DNA from: Thermoflexus hugenholtzii JAD2
GTDB taxonomy: Bacteria > Chloroflexota > Dehalococcoidia > UBA2979
NCBI GenBank assembly: GCA_945889565.1
Contig: CAMDBZ010000037.1
Location: 1 to 10,062 of the forward strand
Length of the DNA stretch: 10,062 nt
Reading direction: 5' to 3'
The notes beneath the pieces are model-generated. The model searched no databases. It had not been told where the DNA came from and saw only the letters and a program-made list of their open reading frames with translations. A program made the position numbers and the translations under genes. Positions 1 through 6,952 of the stretch are shown piece by piece. Each line of letters starts with the position of its first letter. Position 1 is the first letter of the stretch.

Positions 1-1
1 G

Positions 2-466
2 TCGACGCGCGACCGCGCGATCGCGCGGGAGGCGATGCGGCGGGCGGGCTGCCTGGCGCTCGCCGCGCGGCCGCTCGGCACGCTGTCCGGCGGCCAGCGC
101 CGGCGCGCGTTCATCGCGCGGGCGCTGGCGCAGGAGACGCCGCTGCTGCTGCTGGACGAGCCGACGGCGAACCTCGACGTGCAGGCGCAGTCCGAGATCG
201 GCGCGCTGCTACGCGAGCTGGCGCTGACGGGGGTGGGGGTGCTGGTGACGCTGCACGATCTCACGCTCGCGGCGGCATACTGCGACCGGCTCGTGCTGCT
301 CGCGGGCGGGCGCGTGGTCGCGGCCGGCACGCCGCACGAGGTGGTGACCGCGGAGCAGGTGGCGCGTGTGTACGGCAGCGGGGTGACCGTGATCACGAGC
401 CCGCTCGACGGGCGGCCGGTGGTGGTGCCGGCCGCGCGGCACGCGAGGGAGCACGTGGATGCCTGA
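2..466 (+). CDS. ABC transporter ATP-binding protein, BtuD/FecE type (5' end cut off by window)
   Basis: This is the C-terminal part, about 154 residues, of an ABC ATPase that would energise import across the cytoplasmic membrane. The frame is open from base 2, so the true start and the Walker A motif lie before the window. Visible motifs in order are the signature LSGGQ (bases 83-97), a Walker B ending LLLLDEP, the D-loop ANLD, and the switch histidine in VTLHD (bases 254-256). The tail, with GRVVAAGTPHEVVT and then a segment around VYGSGV, is typical of the ferric-siderophore/cobalamin/heme ATPase family (FecE, BtuD, HmuV). That family contains several substrates. Cobalamin or cobinamide is inferred only because the gene overlaps cobO by 8 bases and heads a cobalamin operon. 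The permease and binding protein would be expected just upstream. A ferric-siderophore system remains possible. Confidence 0.88.
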   Translation, partial: STRDRAIAREAMRRAGCLALAARPLGTLSGGQRRRAFIARALAQETPLLLLDEPTANLDVQAQSEIGALLRELALTGVGVLVTLHDLTLAAAYCDRLVLLAGGRVVAAGTPHEVVTAEQVARVYGSGVTVITSPLDGRPVVVPAARHAREHVDA

Positions 467-1115
467 CGAGCCCCAGCCTGACGAGGCGCAGCCGCGAGCA
501 CTCGACGATGAGGCGGACGCCGATCGCGCGCGCGCGACGCAGCGTTTCCGCGAGCCGGTCACGCCGCCGCCGGCACAGTGGCAAGGCCTCTTTCGCAAGC
601 GCCACCCGCTGGTGCTGGTGTACACGGGCAACGGCAAGGGCAAGACGACCTCCGCGCTGGGCGTGACGATGCGCGCGTGGGGACGGGGCTGGCAGATCTG
701 CTGGCTGCAGTTCATCAAGTCGACGACGTCGCACTACGGGGAGTCGCGTGCGGCGGCGGCGATGGGCATCGAGATGATCCCGCTCGGCGACGGCTTCACG
801 TGGCTGTCGAAGGACATCGAGCACGACATCGCGCTGGCGCAGCAGTGCTGGGCGCTTGCGCGCGAGAAGCTGGAGTCGGCGCGCTACGACCTCGTGGTGC
901 TTGACGAGATCACGTATCCGATCACGTACGGCTGGCTCGACGTCGGCGAGGTGATCGCGACGCTGCGCGCGCGGCCGCCGGACGTGCACGTGATCCTCAC
1001 GGGTCGCGACGCGCATCCGGAGCTGGTGGCGTACGCCGACCTGGTGACGGAGATGACAGAGATCAAGCACCCGTTCCAGACCGGCCTCAAGGCGCAGCCG
1101 GGCATCGACTTCTGA
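459..1115 (+). CDS. cobO: Cob(I)yrinic acid a,c-diamide adenosyltransferase (CobO/CobA type)
   Basis: The cytoplasmic enzyme transfers the 5'-deoxyadenosyl group of ATP to the cobalt of reduced corrinoids. The 218-residue product has the family P-loop GNGKGKTT at residues 57-64, then the family motifs GDGFTW, a Walker-B-like VVLDEI, VILTGRDAHPEL, ADLVTEM, and the C-terminal signature around KHPFQTGLKAQPGIDF. This is the P-loop CobO family, not the PduO or EutT types. The ATG lies in the end of the ABC ATPase gene (8-base overlap) with a purine-rich GAGGGA about 8 bases upstream. The first 40 or so residues are acidic and proline-rich and do not resemble the basic N-terminal helix usual in CobO. 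Its stop overlaps the cobT start by one base (TGATG). Linkage to a transporter gene fits adenosylation of imported corrinoids. Confidence 0.96.
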   Translation: MPDEPQPDEAQPRALDDEADADRARATQRFREPVTPPPAQWQGLFRKRHPLVLVYTGNGKGKTTSALGVTMRAWGRGWQICWLQFIKSTTSHYGESRAAAAMGIEMIPLGDGFTWLSKDIEHDIALAQQCWALAREKLESARYDLVVLDEITYPITYGWLDVGEVIATLRARPPDVHVILTGRDAHPELVAYADLVTEMTEIKHPFQTGLKAQPGIDF

Positions 1116-2242
1116 TGGTCGCTGCGAACGGTGGCGACGCGGTGATAGCACCAGAGGCGGATCGCACGCGCATCGCGCGCACCGCGGCGGGGGTGCTGCC
1201 GCCATCGGCAGCGGCGCACGCGGCGGCGCTCGCGCGGCAGCAGCGGCTGACGAAGCCGCCGGGGTCGCTCGGCCGGCTCGAGGCGCTGGCGTCGCGCATC
1301 GCGGCGATGCGCGACGAGGTGCGACCGCAGCTTGCGCAGCGGCTGATCGTCGTGGCGGCGGGCGACCACGGGGTGGCGACGCGCGGCGTGTCGGCGTACC
1401 CGCAGGACGTGACGGCGCAGATGGTGGCGAACTTCCTCGCGGGGGGCGCGGCGATCAACGTGCTGGCCGCGCACGCGGGCGCGCGCGTGCGCGTCGTCGA
1501 CGCTGGCGTGGCGACGCCGACGCCTGCGCACCCGGCGTTGCTGCGCTTGCGCATCGGGCCGGGGACGGCAGACATCACCGAGGGTCCGGCGATGCCGCGC
1601 GAGGCGGCGGAGCGCGCGATCGCGGCGGGCATCGCGCTGTTCGAGGCGGAGCGCGCCGCGGACGGCGTCGACATCGTGGCGTGCGGCGAGATGGGCATCG
1701 GCAACAGCACGGCGGCGGCGGCGATGGTGGCGGCGGTGACCGGGCGGCCGGCGCGCGCGGTGACCGGGCGCGGCACCGGCGTCGACGACGCGCGCTTCGA
1801 GCTGAAGGTAGCGGCGGTGACGCAGGCGGTGGCGGTGAACCGCCCGCCGCCGGCGGACGGCGTGGGCGTGCTGGCCGCGCTCGGCGGGTACGAGATCGGC
1901 GTGCTTGCGGGCGTGTACCTCGCGGCGGGGGCGGCGCGCGTACCGGCCGTCGTCGACGGGCTGATCTCGAGCGCGGCGGCGCTCGTCGCCTGCACACTGG
2001 CGCCGGAGCTGCGCGGCTACCTGGTCGCGGGGCACCGCTCGGCGGAGCCGGGGCACGCGGCGGCGCTCGAGCAGCTGGGGCTCGAGCCGCTGCTCGACCT
2101 CGGGCTGCGGCTCGGAGAGGGCAGCGGCGCAGCGCTGGGGCTCACGCTGTGCGTGGCCGCGTGCCGGCTGCTCGACGAGATGGCGACGTTCGACGAGGCT
2201 GGGGTGACCGCGTCGACTGATGCGGTGCAGCCCGAGGCGTAG
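1115..2242 (+). CDS. cobT: Nicotinate-nucleotide--dimethylbenzimidazole phosphoribosyltransferase
   Basis: CobT moves the phosphoribosyl group of nicotinate mononucleotide onto 5,6-dimethylbenzimidazole or a related base, giving alpha-ribazole phosphate, the activated lower ligand. The 375-residue product carries the family motifs KPPGSLGRLE (residues 47-56), AGDHGV, SAYPQDVTAQMV, GGAAINVLA, GEMGIGNST (191-199) and, near the C-terminus, RLGEGSGAA. By position E335 in this last motif corresponds to the general-base glutamate (Glu317) of Salmonella CobT. The length is slightly above the usual 350 because of about 20 extra N-terminal residues. The start overlaps the cobO stop by one base and has no strong Shine-Dalgarno sequence of its own, which suggests coupled re-initiation. 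All recognisable motifs are intact, so it should be active. Confidence 0.97.
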   Translation: MVAANGGDAVIAPEADRTRIARTAAGVLPPSAAAHAAALARQQRLTKPPGSLGRLEALASRIAAMRDEVRPQLAQRLIVVAAGDHGVATRGVSAYPQDVTAQMVANFLAGGAAINVLAAHAGARVRVVDAGVATPTPAHPALLRLRIGPGTADITEGPAMPREAAERAIAAGIALFEAERAADGVDIVACGEMGIGNSTAAAAMVAAVTGRPARAVTGRGTGVDDARFELKVAAVTQAVAVNRPPPADGVGVLAALGGYEIGVLAGVYLAAGAARVPAVVDGLISSAAALVACTLAPELRGYLVAGHRSAEPGHAAALEQLGLEPLLDLGLRLGEGSGAALGLTLCVAACRLLDEMATFDEAGVTASTDAVQPEA

Positions 2243-2250
2243 CTCAGGAC

Positions 2251-2255
2251 GGAGG
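2251..2255 (+). promoter_or_regulatory. Ribosome binding site deciding the start of the HNH gene
   Basis: GGAGG lies 6 bases before the ATG at 2262. It is one of the best Shine-Dalgarno matches in the window. It favours 2262 over an in-frame ATG at 2220, which would sit inside the end of cobT and add 14 Arg/Ser-rich residues unlike any HNH protein. Confidence 0.7.
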
Positions 2256-2261
2256 CGCTGC

Positions 2262-2627
2262 ATGACGCCGAAATACGACGACGCGCTACGCGGTTACGCG
2301 TTCGGGGTGCTGGAACGCGACGGCTTTCGCTGCCGCTACTGTGGCCTCGACGGCACGATCTGGCCGAACTTTCTGTACCTGTCGTGGGACCATCTGCTCC
2401 CGCGGGGCGATCCGCGGCGCGAGCAGGACGAGCGCGGAGCGCAGGCGTACATCGTCGCGGCGTGCCGATTCTGCAACGAGGTTCACAACCGCACGCCGCT
2501 CCCCACGGAGGGATTGACGCCGGACGAACTGGTGGAACAGAAGCGACGCCTCGTGCAAGAGCGGCGCGGCGAGTACCAGGCATTCTGGGAAGCGATGGTC
2601 GGTGGCGGCCTCGCGCACGAGCCGTAA
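2262..2627 (+). CDS. Small HNH-endonuclease-like protein embedded in the cobalamin operon
   Basis: The product has 121 residues. It looks like a single treble-clef HNH domain: a first zinc pair C24-x2-C27 (RCRYCG), then WDHLLPRG with D43-H44 as the general-base position, then a second zinc pair C68-x2-C71 followed by N72 and H75/N76 (ACRFCNEVHN). After this comes a charged helical tail (residues 85-110). HNH proteins of this kind are metal-dependent nucleases or nicking enzymes. No substrate can be read from the sequence. At the position where the family usually has Asn before the second zinc pair (NLV..C), this protein has Tyr63, so catalysis could be altered. It sits 19 bases after cobT and overlaps cobS by 26 bases, with base composition like its neighbours. 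It therefore looks long settled in the operon, not freshly inserted. No role in cobalamin synthesis is known to me. Confidence 0.85.
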   Translation: MTPKYDDALRGYAFGVLERDGFRCRYCGLDGTIWPNFLYLSWDHLLPRGDPRREQDERGAQAYIVAACRFCNEVHNRTPLPTEGLTPDELVEQKRRLVQERRGEYQAFWEAMVGGGLAHEP

Positions 2628-3405
2628 CGTGGCCGGGCTGTCGGGGGTGCTGATCGCGCTGGAGTTCCTGACACCGCTGCGCTTGCGCCGCGTGCGCCAG
2701 TGGGAAGACCGTGCGTTCGGCGCGGCGCTGGGCTGGTTCCCGGCGATCGGGCTGCTGCTGGGGATCGCGCTGCTGCTGCTCGACCGCGCGCTAGAACAGC
2801 TGCTGCCGGTGGGGCCGGCGTCGGCGCTGCTGGTGGCGGCGCTCGCGCTGCTCTCGGGTGGGCTGCACCTGGACGGCGTGGCGGACACGGCGGACGGGAT
2901 GGCGGTGCAGTCCGACCGGGCGACGCGGCTGGGCGTGATGAGCGAGGGCAACATCGGGCCGGCGGGGGTGATGTCGCTCGCGCTCGTGCTGCTGGTGCAG
3001 TGGGCAGCGATCGCGTCGCTCGCGCCGCCGCTGCGCTCGGCCGCGCTCGTGCTCGCACCGGCGCTGGCGCGCTGGGCGGTGACGCCGGTGGCGCTGGCGT
3101 TCCCGCCGGCCCGCCCGAAGGGCGTGGGACACGCGCTGCAGCAGGGGTTGTGGCCGAGCGCGGTGCCGCTCTCGACGCTGCTGGCGGTGGCCGCGGCGCT
3201 CGCGCTGTTCGGGCTGCCCGGGCTTGTGCTGGTGCTCGTCGCGGGCGTGGCGGCGCTGGTCGTCGGCGGCGCCGCCGCGCGGCTGCTGCAGGGCGTGACG
3301 GGCGACGTCTTCGGCGCGTGCGTCGAGGTCGCGCAGGTCGCGGTACTGCTCGCGTGCGTGGCGGCGCTCGAGCACGGCTGGCTGGAACCGACGTTCCTCA
3401 CGTGA
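2602..3405 (+). CDS. cobS: Adenosylcobinamide-GDP ribazoletransferase (cobalamin synthase)
   Basis: CobS is an integral membrane enzyme that joins adenosylcobinamide-GDP and alpha-ribazole (phosphate) in the last assembly step. The 267-residue product is made largely of hydrophobic segments. It opens with LIALEFLTPL, carries the Asp-rich motif HLDGVADTADG (residues 89-99), and ends with TGDVFGACVEVAQVAVLLA, matching the family C-terminus. The stretch that normally reads IMRDSR-IG is here VMSEGNIGPAG (112-122), a notable departure. Two starts are possible. GTG at 2602 has a distant GGGA upstream and overlaps the HNH gene by 26 bases. GTG at 2629 begins two bases after that gene's stop and gives an N-terminus closer to typical CobS. 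I list the longer form, but the start is unsettled. Confidence 0.93.
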   Translation: MAASRTSRNVAGLSGVLIALEFLTPLRLRRVRQWEDRAFGAALGWFPAIGLLLGIALLLLDRALEQLLPVGPASALLVAALALLSGGLHLDGVADTADGMAVQSDRATRLGVMSEGNIGPAGVMSLALVLLVQWAAIASLAPPLRSAALVLAPALARWAVTPVALAFPPARPKGVGHALQQGLWPSAVPLSTLLAVAAALALFGLPGLVLVLVAGVAALVVGGAAARLLQGVTGDVFGACVEVAQVAVLLACVAALEHGWLEPTFLT

Positions 3406-3415
3406 TGCGGACGTG

Positions 3416-4357
3416 ATGCGCGCCGCCACGTTCGCGCTCGCCGTCGCGCTGGACGCGTGCACGGGCGACCCGCCCACGGCGCTGCACCCCGTCGCGCTCG
3501 TCGGGGCCGCGGCGCGGCGGCTGCACGCGCAGGCGCCGGCAGGCGAGCGCGCGCGACGCGGGTACGGCACAGCGGTGGCAGCAGCACTGCCGCTCGCGGC
3601 CGCGGCTACGGCGACTGGCCTCGTGCAGCTGGGGCGGCGCGTGCACCCGCTTGTCGGCGCCGGCGCGGCCGTCACGCTCGCCTCGCTCACGAGCGCGCTG
3701 CGCACGCTGTGTGTGCGCGCGCAGGAGGTGGAGCGCGCGCTGGTACGCGGTGAGCTCGAGGCAGCGCGGTCGCTCGCGGGGCGCCACCTCGTCAGTCGCG
3801 ACACGGCGGCGCTCGACGCATCCGAAGTGGCGGGCGCGACGATCGCCTCGGTGGCGGAGAACCTGAGCGATGGCGTGGTCGCGCCGTGGCTCGCGTACGC
3901 CTGCGGCGGCACGGGTGCGGCGTGGGCGTACCGCGCGGCGAACACGCTCGATGCGCTGTGGGGGTACCGTACGCGGGAGTTCGAGGCGCTCGGCTGGGGC
4001 GCGGCGCGACTCGACGACGCGCTGAACCTCGTCCCGGCGCGCGCGACCGCCGCGGCGATTGTCGGCGCAGCGGCGCTGCCCGGGCAGCGCGGCCACTGCG
4101 ATGCGCGCCGCGCGCTGGCGGTGTGGCGGCGGGACGCATCGCGTACGGCCAGCCCCAACGCAGGGCAGCCGATGGCGGCGATGGCCGGCGCGCTGGGCGT
4201 GCGCCTCGCCAAACGCGACGCGTACACGCTCGGAGCGGAGCTGCGTGCCGCCGCCCCTGCGGACATCGGCCGCGCGGTAGCGCTCGCGCGCAGCGCGGCG
4301 TGGCTCGCCTGCGGCGGCGTCGCGGGCGCGCTGCTCGCGGCGGAGCTCGCGCGATGA
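3416..4357 (+). CDS. cbiB: Adenosylcobinamide-phosphate synthase (CbiB; CobD in Pseudomonas naming)
   Basis: This membrane protein attaches (R)-1-amino-2-propanol O-2-phosphate, or the free amino alcohol, to adenosylcobyric acid. The 313-residue product shows the family signatures in order: LDACTGDPPTALHPV near the N-terminus, SRDT at 127-130, VAGATIASVAENLSDGVVAPW ending near residue 158, ANTLDALWGYRT, LGWGAARLDDALNLVPAR, and SPNAGQPMAAMAGALGVRL toward the C-terminus. Several hydrophobic helices fit a membrane location. The ATG at 3416 is directly preceded by an in-frame GTG at 3413, so either codon may be used. The gene follows cobS by about 10 bases and overlaps the next gene by 4 (ATGA). 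That next gene would make its aminopropanol-phosphate substrate, a pairing common in cobalamin clusters. Confidence 0.95.
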   Translation: MRAATFALAVALDACTGDPPTALHPVALVGAAARRLHAQAPAGERARRGYGTAVAAALPLAAAATATGLVQLGRRVHPLVGAGAAVTLASLTSALRTLCVRAQEVERALVRGELEAARSLAGRHLVSRDTAALDASEVAGATIASVAENLSDGVVAPWLAYACGGTGAAWAYRAANTLDALWGYRTREFEALGWGAARLDDALNLVPARATAAAIVGAAALPGQRGHCDARRALAVWRRDASRTASPNAGQPMAAMAGALGVRLAKRDAYTLGAELRAAAPADIGRAVALARSAAWLACGGVAGALLAAELAR

Positions 4358-5415
4358 ACGACGTCACGCACGCTGCCGCGAGCGGCGTCGCACACGGCGG
4401 CGTGGCAGCAGCGGAGCTGCACGCGCTTGGCCTCGACCGCGCCGACGTGCTGGACCTCTCCGCCAACCTCCACCCGCTGGGGCCGCACCCGGAGGTGCTG
4501 GGCGCTGCGCGCGAAGCGGACCTGCGGCACTACCCCGAGCCGGACGCGCGCACGGCGCGCGCCGCGTTCGCACAGGCGAGCGGCCTAGACGCCGCGCAGC
4601 TGCTGGTGGTGCCGGGCGCGACCGCGGCGCTGCACCTGGCGGCGCGCGTGTTGCTCCGTCCGGGTGACGACTGCGCGCTGTGGCCGCCGGCGTTCGGCGA
4701 GTATGCCGCTGCCGCCGTGGCGGCCGGCGCGCACATCGTGCAGCACACGACGGCGCCCCCGGACTTCGCGCCGCTGCTGGACGTGCCGGCGGCACCGCTC
4801 GGCATCGTCGGCAATCCGAACAATCCGACCGGGCGCTACCTCGCCCGCACCGACGTGGAGCGTATCGCCGCGGCGCTCCGCGGGACGCTCGTGCTCGACG
4901 TGGCATACGACGCGTTCGTCGCGGGGGCGTGGGACGCGGACGCGCTGGTGCGCGACGGCCACGACGTGCTGGTGGTGCACTCGCTGACGAAGCTGCACGC
5001 GACGCCGGGGTTGCGCATCGGGTACGTCACCGGCGCGCCGGCGCTGATCGCGCGGCTGGAGGCGCTGCTGCCGTCGTGGTCGGTGGGCGCGAGCGAGCTC
5101 GCGGCCGTCGGCGCGATGCTCAGCGCGGAGGCGACGCAGCGCACAGTCGTCGCCATGCTCGTGGAGGTGCGCGCGGAGCTGGCCGCAGCGCTGACGGGGC
5201 TGGGGTTCGCGGTGACGCCCGCGGCTGCGAACTTCGTGCTAGTGCATGTCGGCGACGCGCGCGCGTTCCGGCTGGCACTGCTGCGGCGCGGCTTCGCCGT
5301 GCGCGACTGCGCGTCGTTCGGGCTGCCCGAGCATGTGCGCATCGCAGTGCCGCCGCCGGCCGCGACGGCGCGGCTGCTGCGCGCGGTCCGCGCGCTGCGC
5401 GAGGAATCACCGTGA
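4354..5415 (+). CDS. cobD: Threonine-phosphate decarboxylase-like PLP enzyme (CobD of Salmonella; CobC of Pseudomonas)
   Basis: The 353-residue product belongs to the class I/II aminotransferase fold (histidinol-phosphate aminotransferase relatives). Visible features are an N-terminal HGG, LDLSANLHPLGP, a YPEPD motif, NPNNPTG at residues 154-160, the cofactor aspartate in DVAYDAF (D182, Y185), the Schiff-base lysine K213 in SLTKLHATPGLRIGY, and the carboxylate-binding arginine near R329 in RIAVPPP. The N-terminal HGG and SAN..PLGP pattern, together with the context, favours decarboxylation of L-threonine O-3-phosphate to aminopropanol phosphate, the partner of cbiB. Histidinol-phosphate aminotransferase is the main alternative and cannot be wholly excluded by eye. 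Its ATG overlaps the cbiB stop by 4 bases, with GGAG 8 bases upstream. Its own TGA overlaps the cobQ start. Confidence 0.9.
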   Translation: MNDVTHAAASGVAHGGVAAAELHALGLDRADVLDLSANLHPLGPHPEVLGAAREADLRHYPEPDARTARAAFAQASGLDAAQLLVVPGATAALHLAARVLLRPGDDCALWPPAFGEYAAAAVAAGAHIVQHTTAPPDFAPLLDVPAAPLGIVGNPNNPTGRYLARTDVERIAAALRGTLVLDVAYDAFVAGAWDADALVRDGHDVLVVHSLTKLHATPGLRIGYVTGAPALIARLEALLPSWSVGASELAAVGAMLSAEATQRTVVAMLVEVRAELAAALTGLGFAVTPAAANFVLVHVGDARAFRLALLRRGFAVRDCASFGLPEHVRIAVPPPAATARLLRAVRALREESP

Positions 5416-6950
5416 CGGCGCCGGTGCTGATGGTGCTGGGCACGGCCTCGTCCGTGGGCAAGTCCGTGCTGGTGACGGCGCTCTGTCGCATCTTCGCGCA
5501 GGACGGGGTGCGCGTCGCGCCGTTCAAGGCGCAGAACATGTCGAACAACGCAGCCGTCACGGCGGACGGCGGCGAGATCGGGCGAGCGCAGGCGGAGCAG
5601 GCGGCTGCTGCGGGCGTCGCGCCGACAGTGGCGATGAACCCGGTGCTGCTGAAGCCGCAGGGCGACCGCACCTCGCAGCTTGTCGTGGAGGGGCGGGCGC
5701 GCGGGCTGCTGCACGCGGGCGCGTTCGCGGGCGAGCGGCGCGAGCTGTGGGACGTTGTCGTGCGGTCGCTCGCCGCGCTGCGTGCGGAGTACGCGCTGGT
5801 GGTGGCGGAGGGCGCGGGCGCGGCGCTGGAGCCGAACCTGCGCGCGAGCGACATCGTGAACCTGCGCGTGGCGCGGCACGCACAAGCGCCGGTGCTGCTC
5901 GCGGTCGACATCGACCGCGGAGGCGCGTTCGCGCACCTGCTCGGCACGCTCGCGTTCATGGAGCCCGAGGAGCGCGCGCTCGTGCGCGGCTTCATCATCA
6001 ACCGCTTCCGCGGCGACCCGGGGCTGCTCGCGCCCGCGCTCGCGGACATCGAGGCGCGCACGGGCGTGCCGGTGCTCGGGGTGGTGCCGTGGCTGCCGGA
6101 GCTGCGCGTCGCGCAGGAGGACGCGGTGGCGCTCGAGCGTGCGCACGAGGCGCCGCCGGAGCCGGGCGCGGAGGACGCGCGCTTTGACGTGGCCGTCGCG
6201 CACTTTGCGCGTATCGCGAACTTCGACGACCTCGATCCGCTGGCGGCGGAGCCAGGCGTGCGCGTGCGCTACGTGACGCGGCCCGAGGAGCTGGGCGCGC
6301 CGCAGCTGATCGTGCTGCCCGGCACGAAGGCGACGATCGCCGACCTGGCCGCACTGCGCGCGAGCGGGCTCGCGGACGCGATCGTCGCGCGCGCGCGCAT
6401 GGGGGCGGCGGTGCTGGGGCTGTGCGGTGGCTACCAGATGCTCGGCGCGGAGCTGCACGACCCGGACGGCGTGGAGGCCGAGCGCGGCGCGCGCGTGCCC
6501 GGCCTCGGCCTGCTGCCGGTGGTCACGACCTTCGCCGCGGAGAAGGTGACGCGTCAGGTGCGCGGCGTGGTGCGCGCAGCGGCGGGGCCGTGGGGCGACG
6601 CGACCGGCGTCGCGGTGCACGGGTACGAGATCCACATGGGGCGCACGGAGCCGTTGCCTGGCGCGGGTGCGCTCGCGCCACTGCTCGCGCTCGAAGGGCG
6701 GCCCGATGGCGCGGTGAGCGGCGACGGCCGCATCGCGGGGTGCTATCTGCACGGGCTGCTGCACAACGACGCGCTGCGCCGCGCGCTGCTGCACGCGCTC
6801 GGCCACCGGGCGGCGCAGGGCGCGTCGGCGTTGGACCGCGAGCGGGAGTTCGACCGGCTGGCGGCGCACGTGCGCGCGCACCTCGACATCGGCCGCGTGC
6901 GCGCGCTCGTCGGGCTCGACCGCCTGGACGCGCGCGAGGAGCGCGCGTAG
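5412..6950 (+). CDS. cobQ: Cobyric acid synthase (glutamine-hydrolysing)
   Basis: CobQ uses ATP and glutamine to amidate four side chains of adenosylcobyrinic acid a,c-diamide, giving adenosylcobyric acid. The 512-residue product has two domains. The N-terminal synthetase domain has the P-loop-like GTASSVGKS (residues 10-18), the KAQNMSNNAAVTADGGEIG segment (39-57), MNPVLLKPQGD, and DIDRGGAFA followed by GFIINRFRGD. The C-terminal class I glutaminase-like domain has nucleophile Cys338 in LGLCGGYQMLG, HGYEIHMGRTE, and His447 in GCYLHGLLHND. The usual Asp before MNPVLLKP is Ala74 here. The GTG start at 5412 overlaps the previous stop (GTGA), with GAGGAA about 5 bases upstream. The frame is open far upstream, but the family N-terminus clearly begins here. 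Length is at the upper end of the family. Confidence 0.97.
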   Translation: MTAPVLMVLGTASSVGKSVLVTALCRIFAQDGVRVAPFKAQNMSNNAAVTADGGEIGRAQAEQAAAAGVAPTVAMNPVLLKPQGDRTSQLVVEGRARGLLHAGAFAGERRELWDVVVRSLAALRAEYALVVAEGAGAALEPNLRASDIVNLRVARHAQAPVLLAVDIDRGGAFAHLLGTLAFMEPEERALVRGFIINRFRGDPGLLAPALADIEARTGVPVLGVVPWLPELRVAQEDAVALERAHEAPPEPGAEDARFDVAVAHFARIANFDDLDPLAAEPGVRVRYVTRPEELGAPQLIVLPGTKATIADLAALRASGLADAIVARARMGAAVLGLCGGYQMLGAELHDPDGVEAERGARVPGLGLLPVVTTFAAEKVTRQVRGVVRAAAGPWGDATGVAVHGYEIHMGRTEPLPGAGALAPLLALEGRPDGAVSGDGRIAGCYLHGLLHNDALRRALLHALGHRAAQGASALDREREFDRLAAHVRAHLDIGRVRALVGLDRLDAREERA

Positions 6951-6952
6951 CG

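Noticed and set aside
1681..1760. Runs of GCG/GGC triplets as possible tandem repeats
   Set aside because: They encode the alanine- and glycine-rich CobT segment after GEMGIGNST and reflect codon use, not a repeat array.
2220..2261. Upstream in-frame start for the HNH gene
   Set aside because: It lies partly within cobT, encodes Arg/Ser-rich residues, and the GGAGG site points to 2262.
4680..5411. Upstream extension of the cobQ frame
   Set aside because: It overlaps the cobD-type gene in another frame, is Arg/Ala/Gly-rich, and the CobQ N-terminal motif begins just after the GTG at 5412.
4836..6881. Very long - strand open frame (681 codons) opposite the cobD-type gene and cobQ
   Set aside because: It is Arg/His-rich, matches no family, lies wholly opposite two certain genes and is explained by the scarcity of stop codons in GC-rich DNA. 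The same applies to the other long - strand frames at 884-2263, 2286-3587, 2791-4530 and 6523-8013.
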